Source of the DNA: Rebecca billardiae RCC1528 | Taxonomy: Eukaryota; Haptophyta | Direction: 5' to 3' | Length of the DNA stretch: 64,000 nucleotides | Assembly: GCA_965240325.2 (NCBI GenBank) | Contig: OZ251250.1 | Span: forward strand, 62,001 to 126,000 | The notes under the pieces: generated by a model | What the model was told of the DNA's origin: nothing | Database searches by the model: none | Seen by the model: the letters and a program-made list of their open reading frames with translations, nothing else | Program-made: the position numbers and the translations under genes | In this document: positions 50,780-61,223 of the stretch, piece after piece | Layout of the letters: each line of letters begins with the position of its first letter | Numbering within the stretch: the stretch's first letter is position 1

Positions 50780-51646
50780 CGCTCCCGCCGGCGCCGCGCA
50801 GTCGGTGCGGTCGGTGCGCGCTGTCGCCGCGGGGCGCGGGCTGTCCAGGCAGTGTGGCACCGTTGGCTGAAGTAGTTGCCCGGACTGTCAGTGTCACATA
50901 ACGATCCGGACTCACCAGGAATCTACTCCGACGCTTGAGCCGAGAGGGCACACACTTACAACTGCTGAAGTCGCGTCGAACGGTACGAGTGAAGACTGTA
51001 CCTGGGCTGTGTGCGTCTCATCGATCGTACTCTGTTCATCACCACACCTGCCGCACGTGCGACGGCGCACGCGCTTGCGGCACCACTGCTCGACCGTCCA
51101 CGCGGCGGCGGCGACCCGCTCCGCCGTCTCCGCATCGACGCTGCCGCCGGCGGCAGTGGCTTCGCCTCCAACGCCACCGCCCTCATCGCGAGCCAACCGC
51201 CACCGCCGCGCGGACGGCGGCCGCGCGCGCCGCACGGCCGCCATCACGGGCGTCTCGGCGGGCGGCTCGGCGGCGGCCGGGCCGCCGCCGCCGCCGCGTG
51301 CCGCCGTGCCGTTGCGCAGCAGCAGCGCGGCGAGGAGGCGCGTGAGCAGCGCGTCGGGCGGCGCGGGCCTCGGCCGCTGCGGCCCGCCGCCGCGCCCCGC
51401 CGCACCGAGCACCCACTCCGCACACACCGGCACGCCGGCCTGCGCCTGGGACGCAGACGCGGCGGGTGACGAGCAGAGCACACTCGAGTAACCAGGCGAT
51501 GCGCTGCTGGCCGTCCGACCGCCAGGCGCCAGCCAGCCTGGGCGGCGGCACCGTGGGCCGGTGGCGGCCTGCACCCAGCTGCTGCGTCCGCTGCCACCAC
51601 CGCCCACGACTGCAACGGAGCAGCGGAGCGTCGGCAGAGGCGCACA
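50780..51646. repeat. array spacer with 0.55 kb duplicated block (copy 2)
   Basis: The part from about 50955 to 51530 repeats 30120-30700. The minus-strand open frame here runs 50912-51607 and ends differently from copy 1 (F-D-A-T-S-A-V-V). In the Cys motif D is replaced by G (R-T-C-G-R-C-G-D). The two spacers both separate an F-box-class member from its downstream neighbour. Confidence 0.6.
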
Positions 51647-53119
51647 TCAGCAGACACGGGCACGCCACACCGTCCCGATGCACGCGGGCGTGTCAACCCG
51701 CTGGGTGGGCTCGTCTTGCTCGGCCTCGCTCATGCCGAGGCCGAGCGCGGCCGAGCGCCTGCCGCACGCGTGCACGCTGCCGTCCGCACTCACAAACAGC
51801 GAGTGGGCGAAGTCCACGAGACAGTGCACCACGCGCGCTTGGGCGAGGGCACCCACGCGCGACGGGGCGCCGTGGCGCCCCTCTCCAGATCCCAGCCCGA
51901 GCTGGCCATCGCGGTTGTCCCCAAACGTGTGCACGCTGCCGTCCGCGCCCAGCACCGCGCTGCCGAGGCTGCCCGCACATGCGCGCACGATGCGCACACC
52001 AGCGAGGGCGTCAAGCCGCCTCGGCGCGAGCTGATCGCACGTGTCTCCGTGCCCGAGGGCGCTATACGCACCACACCCAAATGAGTACACCAACCCCTCG
52101 CTGTCCACCACCAGGCTGTGCGCACCGCCCGCGCTCACCTGCACGGCGCGCACGCCCGCGAGCGCCTCGATGCGCCTCGGCCTAGTGTGCTGATCCTGCT
52201 GGTCGCCGTGGCCGAGCGCGCCATCGCCGCCCAAGCCGCACGAGTAGACGGCGCCGTACACATCGAGAAGCAGCGTGTGGGCACCGCCCGCCACCAACCC
52301 ACCCACGCGCACGCCGTCCAGCGCCTCGATGCGCCTTGGCTCCCACCGCCGCTTCTTGTCGCCGTGGCCGAGCTGGCCGGAGCCGTTGTGGCCCCAGCTG
52401 TACGCGTAGCCCGCGGCGGTGAGCGCGAGGCTGTGCGCGTTGGACGCAGCTATGCACACGACGGGCTCACTTGCGGGTAGCCCGACGAGAGTGAATGAGC
52501 GTTGCCCCTCCCTGTCGCCCAGCCCGAGCTGCCCATCGTAGTTCTTGCCGCAGCCGTACACGGCGCCGGCCTCGCTCAGCACGAGCAGGTGGTACCACCC
52601 AGCGGCCACAGCAACCACGCGCACTGCGCTGAGCGAGGCCACGCGCGTCGGCACGCGCACCATCGGCATGCCCGGATGGCCGATTGCCACGTGCGCTCGA
52701 TACTCGCCCGTCGGCTGCCAGGTGTCCTCGTCCCGCACCGCCTCCTCGCCGCACGTGTGCAGCCCGCCCTCCGCGTCCACACACGCGCTGAAGCCAGCGC
52801 CGGCCGAGACTGGGGAGGCATGCGCGCTCCCAAGCTCGAGCACGCGCTCGCGCACGAACAGCTCCTCCGTCCACGTGCGCACGCCGGAGGGCAGCGACGT
52901 CGGCAGCGCGCGCTCGTGCCCGCGCGCGCACGCGCGCTCGCGCAGCGCGCGCTCGACCGCCGAGCACCCGCCGGGCGGCGCGGCGTGGAAGAGGCGCGCG
53001 GTGGCGTTCAGGCTGACGAGGTCGCGCGGCGTAAGGAACACGAGTATGCGGTCGAGCACCTCGCGCGGCACGTCGTCGAGCGCGACGCGACGCGCGTGCG
53101 CCTGTGCCGTGCTGCCCAT
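51647..53119 (-). CDS. F-box + RCC1 propeller protein, seven blades (array member 13)
   Basis: 490 residues from M-G-S-T-A-Q at 53119; the upstream sequence diverges from the other members immediately before the ATG, so this is the right edge of the array. The F-box carries L-T-P-R-D-L-V in the second helix. Blades 1-2 and the H-T-R-P-R-R linker match member 12, while blade 3 (H-N-G-S-G), blade 4 (G-L-G-G-D-G) and blade 5 (G-C-G-A-Y-S-A-L-G) have their own tips. Blade 7 uses L-V-D-F-A-H as in member 12. Y replaces C in A-A-G-Y-A-Y-S-W. Confidence 0.85.
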   Translation of the reverse strand: MGSTAQAHARRVALDDVPREVLDRILVFLTPRDLVSLNATARLFHAAPPGGCSAVERALRERACARGHERALPTSLPSGVRTWTEELFVRERVLELGSAHASPVSAGAGFSACVDAEGGLHTCGEEAVRDEDTWQPTGEYRAHVAIGHPGMPMVRVPTRVASLSAVRVVAVAAGWYHLLVLSEAGAVYGCGKNYDGQLGLGDREGQRSFTLVGLPASEPVVCIAASNAHSLALTAAGYAYSWGHNGSGQLGHGDKKRRWEPRRIEALDGVRVGGLVAGGAHTLLLDVYGAVYSCGLGGDGALGHGDQQDQHTRPRRIEALAGVRAVQVSAGGAHSLVVDSEGLVYSFGCGAYSALGHGDTCDQLAPRRLDALAGVRIVRACAGSLGSAVLGADGSVHTFGDNRDGQLGLGSGEGRHGAPSRVGALAQARVVHCLVDFAHSLFVSADGSVHACGRRSAALGLGMSEAEQDEPTQRVDTPACIGTVWRARVC

Positions 53120-53475
53120 TGCTCGCGGCTCACCGCGTCTGTGCGCGTCCCTTCTTACTACTATGGGGGTACTAGCAGCAGTAAACTGTACAATAGACTG
53201 TATCCCAGCACTGTCAATCTCGCCTGATGAGCTGTGTGCGGCTGTAGAGGTCCGAGAGCCCCTGACGTCGTCACTCGGACAGCTTGTATCATGGATGAGT
53301 CGAGCTGCTAACGTTCTGCCAAGTCGTGCGTGCGCGCGTCATTCACAGACCAAATAACACCTGCTCCGAATAACGACAGCAGCAGCCTCACTGTGAGCAG
53401 CAGTAGCTAGCAGTAACGCCACAGTGACGATACGTCGCCGCGCGCGCAGGGACTGCACACAGGTGCGGTTGCAGG
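53120..53475. other. intergenic at the right edge of the array
   Basis: Promoter side of member 13 and 3' side of the UPF0652 gene. Contains CAGTAAACTGTACA near 53178-53191, a variant of the spacer palindrome. No gene seen. Confidence 0.5.
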
Positions 53476-55726
53476 TTAGGCCTGGAACTCGCCGTCAAAC
53501 CCGGTGAAGCCGCACATCTTGAAGAGGGGGTAGTACGGCTTGGACGAGAGCTGCGAGCACCAGTTCCACGCGGAGGTGAGCCGGCCGTCGATGCAGCTGC
53601 CCGCGTCGTAGAAGTTGTCCGCGCCCGAGCCGTCGAACGCGTACCGGAAGAAGTCGCACAGCACGTGCTGCGGAGCGACCAGCGCGGCGCGCGGGGCGGC
53701 GCGGCGCGTGAGCCGAGGAGCGCGCGCGCAGCCGCGGCAGCCGCCGCAGCAGCAGCCGCCGCAGCCGCAGGATGGGGCCACGCCGCCCACGCCCCCCAGC
53801 CGAAGAGCCCCGCCAGCGCCACGCGCACGCACACACGCAAACCGCCGCGCCCACAGCGCGCACGCGGTGCGCATAGTGCGGTGCACACAGCCGCGCGCGG
53901 TGCACCGCGGTACGCACCTTGATGGCTGTGTTCGGGTCCCCCCAGCGCATTGCGATGAAGGACAGTAGCTGCGGGGGCTGCGTGCGCGGGGAGCGGAGCT
54001 GGTCGAGCACGGCGAGCAGCGGGTTGAGGATGCGCTCGATCGCGGCGTACTGCGCGTGCGCGGGTGGGGGCGGAGGGGCGGGCCCGCGGGCCGCGCGTGG
54101 GCAGCGGCCCGCGCGCGCGCGCCACCCGTCGGGGGGCGTACGCCGGGGCCCGGCCACGCGGCGCGGCGCTGCGCGTCGCGCGCGCGCGGCCGGGCTGTGC
54201 TGGCTGCGGGCGTGCTGGCGTGCGGCGCGTGCGCGTGCGCGTGCCTTGTCGATGAAGATGAGCGCGTTGGGCACGTTCGAGTCGCCCATGTGCACCACCG
54301 CCGAGCCCACCCAGCTGCCGAGCGCGCGCTGCGTCGCGTGCAGCAGCGCGCGCATCGCGCGCTCGGTGCGCGGCGCGGGCTGCACGCGCTGCTGCCCCTG
54401 GCCGGTGTCGCGGAGGTCGTACGGCGCGGCGGGGTCGAGGAGGTCCTGCTCGGCGAGGCACCACAGCCGGAACATGTCGTTCGCGATCTCGCGCCACAGC
54501 ACCAGGCTCTGCAGCACGTACGCGTGCTGCCGCGCGTGCGAGTGAGACAGCCGAGCGCCGCCCGTGCCGTCCGCGATCGCGAGGCTGAGCTCTTCAGACT
54601 CCGGCGCTGCCGGCGGGAAGTGCGCGCGCAGCAGGGCGATGACGCGGTCGATGGGGTCGCGCGCCTGGTAGAGGTAGGCGTTGTTGTCGCCGAGCGAGTA
54701 CAGCGCCTGGCGCACCCCCTCGTCCGGCAGCGCGCGGCTCCGGTACCGCGCCACAAGCGTCTCCACAGCACGCTCCTTCGCTCTGATCTCCGCCTGCAGC
54801 TGCGCGCGGCTTTTGGTCGGGTCGGGCGCGATGCACTGCGTGGCGACGCCGATGAGCTCGTCGGCGAGGAGGGGCAGCCCGGCGTGCTCCTCGAGGTGGT
54901 CGTACACCGTGCGCAGCGGGCTCACCAGCTCGCACTCCGTGTACGCCCCCACGTCCGGACTGCTCGAGTCCTGCAGCAGATACAGCAATTTGCCGTACGT
55001 TAATCGCATTTTCTCCGGGTTCATCACCTTGTACCGGCGGACGGCCTCGAAGACGGCGCGGTAGTCGGGGGCGTACTCGGCGAAGTTGCGCTCGGCCATC
55101 AGCGCGCGCCCCTTCGCCGGCTCCAGCGCGCTCACCAGCCCCGTCAGCAGCGCGCTCACCTCGCGCAGCTGCCGCTGCGCGCGGCGCGGCGCGTTGGCCG
55201 CCAGCGCGGGCGTGTCCACCAGCGTCGTGTACTCGGTGACGGCGAGCATGCCCTCGAGGAGGCGGAGGTGCTTGCGCTCGCGCTGGGTGAGGCGGAGGGG
55301 GACGTACTTCGCCCGCTCGCAGAACCACGCCGCCATCTCGCCGTGCGACGGCGCGCCGCCGAGCCGCGGGTCGCCGCCGCGCACAGCGGCCGCGTCGGCC
55401 GCTCCCAGCAGGTCGGCCGCATCGGCGTCCGGGTCGGTGCGCCAGAGCGCGACGGTGGCGGCGCGCCACATGCGGTGCGCGATGGTGAGACCGCCCGTGC
55501 CCGACCCGCCCGCACCGCCGCCGCCCTCCTCCTCGCGCGCCGCCGCGCCGCCGCCGCCCGCCGCCGCGCCCGCCGCGCCCGCCGCGCCCGCCGCGCCCGA
55601 TTCGTCGAGATACGAATCTGGCGGCAGCAGCAGCACCTTGCGGTGGGTGGTGGCGAGGTGCGGCTCGCAGTGCACGTCGAGGCACCCCTCGTGCTCGTCG
55701 TCGTACGCCGCGAGCAGGTCGTTCAT
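53476..55726 (-). CDS. UPF0652/DUF2009 family protein
   Basis: Exons 54245-55726, 53918-54049 and 53476-53667 give 601 residues from M-N-D-L-L. A longer start at 55858 is in frame but adds low-complexity text. Family-like blocks: H-R-M-W-R-A-A-T-V-A-L-W-R; C-E-R-A-K-Y-V-P-L-R-L-T; R-R-Y-K-V-M-N-P-E-K-M-R-x-T-Y-G-K-L; L-Y-S-L-G-D-N-N-A-Y-L; and near the end F-D-G-S-G-A-D-N-F-Y-D-A-G-S-C-I-D-G. These are characteristic of DUF2009, a eukaryotic family without established biochemical role. The first intron seems to be GC-AG (AAG/GCACGC ... CAG/TACGCC), because only this joins I-D-K to Y-A-A-I as the family requires; the second is GT-AG. An Ala/Gly-rich insert (~40-60) is specific to this copy. 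The gene is divergent from the SAP30-like gene. Confidence 0.88.
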
Positions 55727-56090
55727 CCCGCGCGCGCGCGCGCCCCCTGCGCGGTGGCCGTCGCGTGCGCGTACACGTGCAAAGCACGCACGCAGGGTCG
55801 CAGGCCGGCACGACGCGAGCAAACCACTTTGCTGTCCGGGCGGCGGGAAGGGCGCCATCGTGCGCACACCCCGAAGGATTCGTCAAGGATTCGTCACAGC
55901 TCCCGAGAGCCCGGACTGCTACTGACAATGGTGCCGGGTCGACTCCAGTCCCTTGGCCTTGGTGCAACAGCGGCTGACGAGCATCGCCGGGCAGCAGCAG
56001 CGCGCGCGAGCAGCCGGGGCCGTGCGCGGGAGAGCAGAGCGAGGCGAGCGCGGCGCTGGCGCGTGAGCGCGCGCACCGCGGCGGCGCGCG
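55727..56090. promoter_or_regulatory. shared divergent promoter region, UPF0652 and SAP30-like genes
   Basis: Only 364 bases separate the two start codons, which face away from each other. A direct repeat GGATTCGTCA occurs twice (55872-55895). Transcription in both directions from this gap is an inference from the layout. Confidence 0.45.
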
Positions 56091-56626
56091 ATGGAGAACG
56101 GCAAGGCCCCGCGCCGCACGCAGGCGCGCAAGCCGCGCCAGGTCCGGGCCAACCCGCGCGGCGACGACTTTGCGGGCGATAAGGACGCGTACGGCAGGAG
56201 CCGCGTGCCCGACCGGAAGAAGAAGCGGCCGCGCGCGGGCGAGGAGGACGACGAGGCGAGGGCGTTTGGCAGCGCGCGCTTCGGCGGCGCCGAGCGCCAG
56301 GGACCACGCGACGCCCTGGTGCGCGCGTGCGCGCGCGCGCGCTCGCTGTGCGCCACGCGCCGCGCGCCGCGCCCGCGCGCCACGCCACGCGCTCACGCGC
56401 GTGCGCGCGCGCGGCGCAGCTCGTCGACTTTGGCAAGCTGGACATGGGCACGCTGAAGCGGTACAAGAAGGTGTACCGCCTCAAGACGCGGCAGAACGTC
56501 ACCAAGGCCGACCTCGCCGCCGCGTGCGCCAAGGACTTTGCCGGCCGCATCGTCGACGAGGCCGAGACGATCAACAACTTCCTGTACCACGTGCAGGAGC
56601 AGCGCGACGCGTACGGCGCGAAGTGA
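56091..56626 (+). CDS. SAP30-like subunit of the Sin3/HDAC corepressor
   Basis: Exons 56091-56318 and 56420-56626 give 144 residues. The N-terminal half is basic and disordered (K-A-P-R-R-T-Q-A-R-K; D-R-K-K-K-R-P-R). Exon 2 carries V-D-F-G-K-L-D-M-G-T-L-K-R-Y-K-K-V-Y-R-L-K-T-R and a second helix E-T-I-N-N-F-L-Y-H-V. This matches the Sin3-binding domain of SAP30, in which L-R-R-Y-K-R-H-Y-K-L is followed by a helix with x-T-L-x-x-F-I-Y. In known systems SAP30 stabilises the Sin3-histone deacetylase complex in the nucleus. The zinc-finger half present in animal SAP30 is absent, as in many protist and plant forms. The intron is phase 0 (CTG/GTGCGC). Confidence 0.85.
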
Positions 56627-58264
56627 CGAAACACGCTCGGGCGGAGGCGCGCGGTGGACGGCGCGCGGGGCGCGCCGGGGCGCTCTCGGTCCGGGCGGAT
56701 GACGCCGCGTGCGCGCGTGCGCTGCCGACAGGCGACGGGCCGCGCGCGCGTCTGCTCTGGGGCCAGTGGGCGGCGGGTGCCGCGTGCTCGGTGCGGCGAG
56801 GGGCGGCAGCGCTGCCACGCCTGGCCTGTCGGCCCGCGCCGGGCGGGGCTGCACGCCGGCCGCGTCGCGTGCCAGGCCATGCGCGCGGGTGGCACCCCGG
56901 AGGGGGGCGGCGGGCAGCGAGCGGACCCCGCGCCGTGTCGCGTGGTCAAGGTGGGTACCGCTGCAGACCATCGGCGTCGCCGCGTCGACTTCCCGGCCAC
57001 TTCCGTCATTATCATCGAGCCAGTCTCGCCGTGGACGAAGCGTGATGGCGGCGCATGGCCGCCCCGGCGCTCAGGCCTCGCTGGCTCCGACAGTCCGCTC
57101 TACTTCAAGGGCCCGCGGGCGAGGGCTTCGCGAATTAATCGGTCGCAGCCGTCTCGCCAATGGTCGTACGACGACTACGCAGGACTCAGACGAGTCGTCA
57201 CTACGACTCCGCGGATACATGATAAATATCATCATAGCCGAGTACTGATCACATAGTACTGTCATGCATCGGATCCCACCGTCTCACGGAAATGCTTGCT
57301 GCATGGCCGGGGAATCCGGGAATCGGTCTTTATCGGTGTCACACTCACGCCCCGGGTGTACCTCTCACGGCCGATGGCGGCCCCCACGTGCGCGAGGAAC
57401 GCGATTCCGGCGCTCCTCGGCGACCGGTGTCGGTGACTGACCCGGTGAGTGCAGGAATCCAGTTGCGGCGCTCGTCCGCCCCGTCATTGTCGCACACGAG
57501 GTACACCCAACACCATGTTTCGGATCCTAGAACTCTCCGCGCGCTCGCGCCCGCGCGGCGAGGCACTGGCAGGCTTGTTCTCATCATCTTGGCCAAGACT
57601 GCAGCAGCCTGCTAGATGCGCGAGGACGCGTGTGCACGCCTTTCCGCGCGTCATGGGTGCGTGTTGCACGCACCTTGTCGTCATCTACGCAGAGGAGGCT
57701 TGACCAACCGGCCCACCAACCTGCCGTGACCACGTTCAAATGCAGGCGGCAAGCTGCATGCGAGCGCACACAACGGAAACATCTCACGCTCGACAAGGAA
57801 GTGGTGGCGGACCGACAGGAGATGGTATCATTTGCAGTCCATCTGTCGTTCAACGATCCTGGTTCACCAACTGACACGGGCGCGACGCAGCCAAGGCAGA
57901 GTGCTTGCAGCTTGCAGCGCGCCCGCAACTACTGCGGTTTGCCGCCGCGGCGTGGCGATCGTCACACTGCCGTGCGGCGCTGCGAGTGACCTCTGTGTCA
58001 TGGCGAAGCAAGCAGCATGCCTTGGCAACACATCTCGCTACAGCTCAGCGCCCTAGCTGGCCTAGCTAGTACGAACATGCGCCGACGACGTGCCATCACT
58101 ACTCAGCAATCGCGCCGGCACCCAGCACCAGGCGGCACCAGCGGGCAAGCCGCAAGCCGCCATTTTACCCGCGTTTTGGCGAATGTCGCCGTTGGGCCCT
58201 CGTAGGTTGTATACGTATTGTGGAAACAAATCAGGCCGAGAATAACGGGACCGCGCCGCGCTGA

Positions 58265-58292
58265 CGGTAGTCGTTAGATCTAACGACTACCG
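58265..58292. repeat. 28-base perfect palindrome
   Basis: The left arm CGGTAGTCGTTAGA is followed directly by its reverse complement, with no loop. GACCGCG to the left and CGCGGTC to the right extend the symmetry after a short interruption. Could be a cruciform or protein-binding site, or the relic of inverted element ends. Confidence 0.7.
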
Positions 58293-59160
58293 CGCGGTCA
58301 GTCAGTGGCAGACGCCGCCCGGTCATTAGAATGAGCACGCCTCGGCCGCGCCCGCGGTCGCGATCGGCGTCACGAGGCCGAGCGACGCCGGGTCTGCTGG
58401 CATCGCGGTGACTGAGACTATAGTGAATGAAGTGTCTGAAGTCGGATCCTGCCGCGGCTGCGCAGTGCGTCTGCTGGGGCCTGCGCTGTGGCCTGATTGA
58501 TGTGCGCAGCGGGCTGGCACTGTGGCGGGCCCGCGGTGACCGGTCGGCGCCCTAATCTCCGCCGCGGGACTCCGGACTCTCCGGAGCAGGCCGAACAGTC
58601 GATCCGACTCGAGTTGTCGACTAGCCGGAGTGAGTACGTGACAATACGTAGTATGTACAGTAGTCCGGTCTGCCGGGGGCGGGACTTGGCGGCGGACGTC
58701 ATCACTGGGCACCACTGCTGTCGATCTGCTGGCGCGCGGGATAGAGCTAGTCGTGTGACGATGATGATGATTAACTATCGCGGCCCGGTCCCGACCGGCC
58801 ACCGCGGGTCCGGGCCGGAGGCGGGCGACCGTCGGATGCGGCGGCCGCGGATCCAACGGCAGGGCCGCGCGCGCGCGCCGGACTCGGCCGCGAGGGCAGA
58901 CGTGCGCCACCGCTGCTGTGCCGCCCGTTTAATACTGTGAGTGGTTAACTACTCGGGATTACATCGCAGTCGCAGAGGCTTCGCTTCGTATGCTCATAAT
59001 AATGATGCTGCCCGCCGCGCGCCGCCGGACAGCGACCGGGCGAGGCTGCGCGTCCCGGTGATGCCGATGCCGATTGCCGGAGCACGGCCCCGGGCTGCGT
59101 GCGTATGCTGGGCTTGGTACACCCCGCCCGATCTCGCGGCCGCCTCGGTCGCGAGCAGCG

Positions 59161-59215
59161 ATCTCGGGAGCGATCTCGGGAGCGATCTCGGGAGCGATCT
59201 CGGGAGCGATCTCGG
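59161..59215. repeat. 12-base tandem repeat, 4.6 units
   Basis: ATCTCGGGAGCG repeated four times perfectly with a partial fifth copy. The period is a multiple of three, but no gene uses it. Confidence 0.8.
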
Positions 59216-59289
59216 CCGCTGCTGGCCGGCGAGCCCCGCCCGCAGCCGGCGCGGCCGATCGGAGCCTCCCGGCCCTCGGAGCGCGGCGC

Positions 59290-59622
59290 CTAGTCGAAGA
59301 GGTCGAAGCCCTGTGGTGCACACACGCGGCAGGTCGCGCACAGGTGACACCCGCACGGGCGCAACGAAGAACAATATAAAAAAAATGAATACACGCGGGC
59401 GCGCACGCGCCGCGCGCCGGGCGAGCGGCGCGTGAGGCTGACGCGGTGTGTGGTGCGCCGATGTTGCTCGCGCGGCCCGCGCCGAAGCCGCCGCCCCGAC
59501 GCACGCCCAGCACCACGCCCGCGCCCGCACGCACACGGCGCGCCCGCGCAGCAGCGGAAGGCGCGCGCGCGTGCCGTGTCCGCCTCCTCCTCCTCCTCCT
59601 CCTCAGGCTCCGGCGCAGCCTT

Positions 59623-59664
<42 letters not shown>

Positions 59665-59934
59665 GCCGCCCGGCGCGGCGGCCACGGCGGCGACGACGAG
59701 CCCGCCGATCGTCGCGGTGAACAGCGCCTTCTTCGGCGTGAGCTGGTTGCACGCCACGCGGCCGCCCGGCCCCTTTTTCGCCTCGACGAGCTCAAGCAAT
59801 TTCTTTTCGAGCTCGATGAGCGTCTCCGCCTCGGCGCTCTCGAGCTCGGCGGCCGGGTTGTCCTCGATCTTGAGCGGCGCGCCGCTCCATCCGCCCGCGC
59901 CCTTTGTGCACGCAAAGTGGAAGCACTCCGCCAT
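59290..59934 (-). CDS. small coiled-coil/Gly-rich protein with ribosomal-stalk-like acidic tail
   Basis: Exon 1 59575-59934 and a tiny exon 2 59290-59310 give 126 residues. The body has a helix E-L-E-S-A-E-A-E-T-L-I-E-L-E-K-K-L-L, a hydrophobic stretch F-T-A-T-I-G-G-L-V-V-A-A-V-A-A-A, then poly-Gly and poly-Glu. If the intron is GC-AG (ACG/GCACGC ... ACAG/GGCTTC), the tail becomes E-E-E-A-D-T-G-F-D-L-F-D. That mimics the conserved end of ribosomal stalk proteins P0/P1/P2 (D-D-M-G-F-G-L-F-D), which recruits elongation factors. The N-terminal half does not match P1 or P2. The protein may be a divergent stalk protein or an unrelated one that has acquired this tail. If the intron is not spliced, the frame continues with Arg-rich text to the same final residues. 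Confidence 0.5.
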
Positions 59935-60194
59935 CGTGTGTCGCGCGCGCCGAGTCGAGCGTGCTGCGCCCCGCCTCGCTCTGCGCTGGGAGAGCTCTGT
60001 CGACGTATCAAGCCGGTCCGGTGCTTCGCCATGGCCGCGCAAGAAGTCCGGCGACCGCTGCCGCCCGCGCCCGGACTCCGTATCCCGAGCTGGCGAGCTC
60101 AAAGCTGAGAGCCCGGGTGATGGCGGCGGCGGCGATGGCGGCGCCGCTGGGCTAGCCATCGAGCCCACGATCCAAGCGCGCAGCCCGCGGAGCG
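59935..60194. promoter_or_regulatory. shared divergent promoter region
   Basis: 260 bases between the divergent start codons of the stalk-tail protein and the FG-GAP protein. Same arrangement as at 55727-56090; promoter function is inferred from layout. Confidence 0.4.
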
Positions 60195-60516
60195 ATGGAC
60201 GCGGGCGCCGGCGCCGCCGACGGTCCGGGCGCATCGAACCCAGCGCCGCGCACCGTCGCGCAGTGCTACCTCGACCTCGCCGCCGCGGCGCGGCCGCCGC
60301 CGCAGCGCGCGGCCGCGGAGCGCGCGCGCGCCGTGCGCGCCGCCGCCGGCGCGCGCGCCGCGCGCGTCGCGCCCGCGGCGCGTCGCGCGGACAAGGGGCT
60401 GCCGCTCGAGCCCGAGCCCACGTACGCGCTCCCCTCCGCCGACTACGTCCGCCGCTACCGCGCGTACGCGCGCGCCCGCCTCCTCGCCGCCGACGCGGAG
60501 CGTTCGGATGACGACC

Positions 60517-60574
<58 letters not shown>

Positions 60575-61164
60575 GCGCGCGGGCTGGGGCGCGGAGCCGG
60601 CGGACGACGGCGGGAGCGAGCTGGCCGACTGGTTCGGCGCGACCCTCTGCATGCTCGTCGTCGGCGCCGCCGTCATCATCGCCGCCGGCCTCCTGCTGCG
60701 ACAGCGCGAGGCGACGGCGGCGCCGCCGCTGCCGCCATTGGGCGGCGGTGGCGGCGCGGGCGGCGGCGGCGAGCGTGCCGCGCTGCGCGCTGGGGACGCG
60801 GTGGCGTGGGCGCTCGGCGGGCCGGGCGGCGCGTGGCTCGTGCCCGTGCTCGTCGCGTCCGACGGCACGCCGCTCCTCGACTGCGCACAGCCGCGCCAAG
60901 CCGCGCCGCCGGCCGGCGGCGGCGGCGCCGGGGCGGCGGCTGCGGCGGCCGAGGCGGCGGCGGCGGCGCTCGCGCGTGGCTGCTGCGGCGGCGGCGGCGC
61001 GGCGCTCGGCGCAGCGGAGGGCGCGGGCGTGGGCGCGGCGGAGGCCGCCATCCTCGCGCCACTCGGCGACGTCGACGGCGACGGCTGGGCCGACCTGCTC
61101 GTGCTGCGCCCGGCGCGGCCGCCGACGGCGGGCGGCGGCGCGGCAGGCGACTCGGCCGCCGAGC

Positions 61165-61223
<59 letters not shown>

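Larger units (their letters stand above)
56627..59289. other. 2.6 kb intergenic region, no gene supported
   Basis: Several open frames of 60-190 residues exist on both strands, but none has a recognisable domain, splice support or balanced composition. Noted items: a 28-base perfect palindrome at 58265-58292 and a 12-base tandem repeat near 59161. The stretch 57240-58200 is less GC-rich than the genes and could hold an old mobile element or an unrecognised gene. Confidence 0.4.

Noticed and set aside
57345-57989. Short frames around 57.3-58.0 kb on both strands
   Set aside because: No domain, no splice sites in a consistent pattern and competing frames of equal length on both strands.
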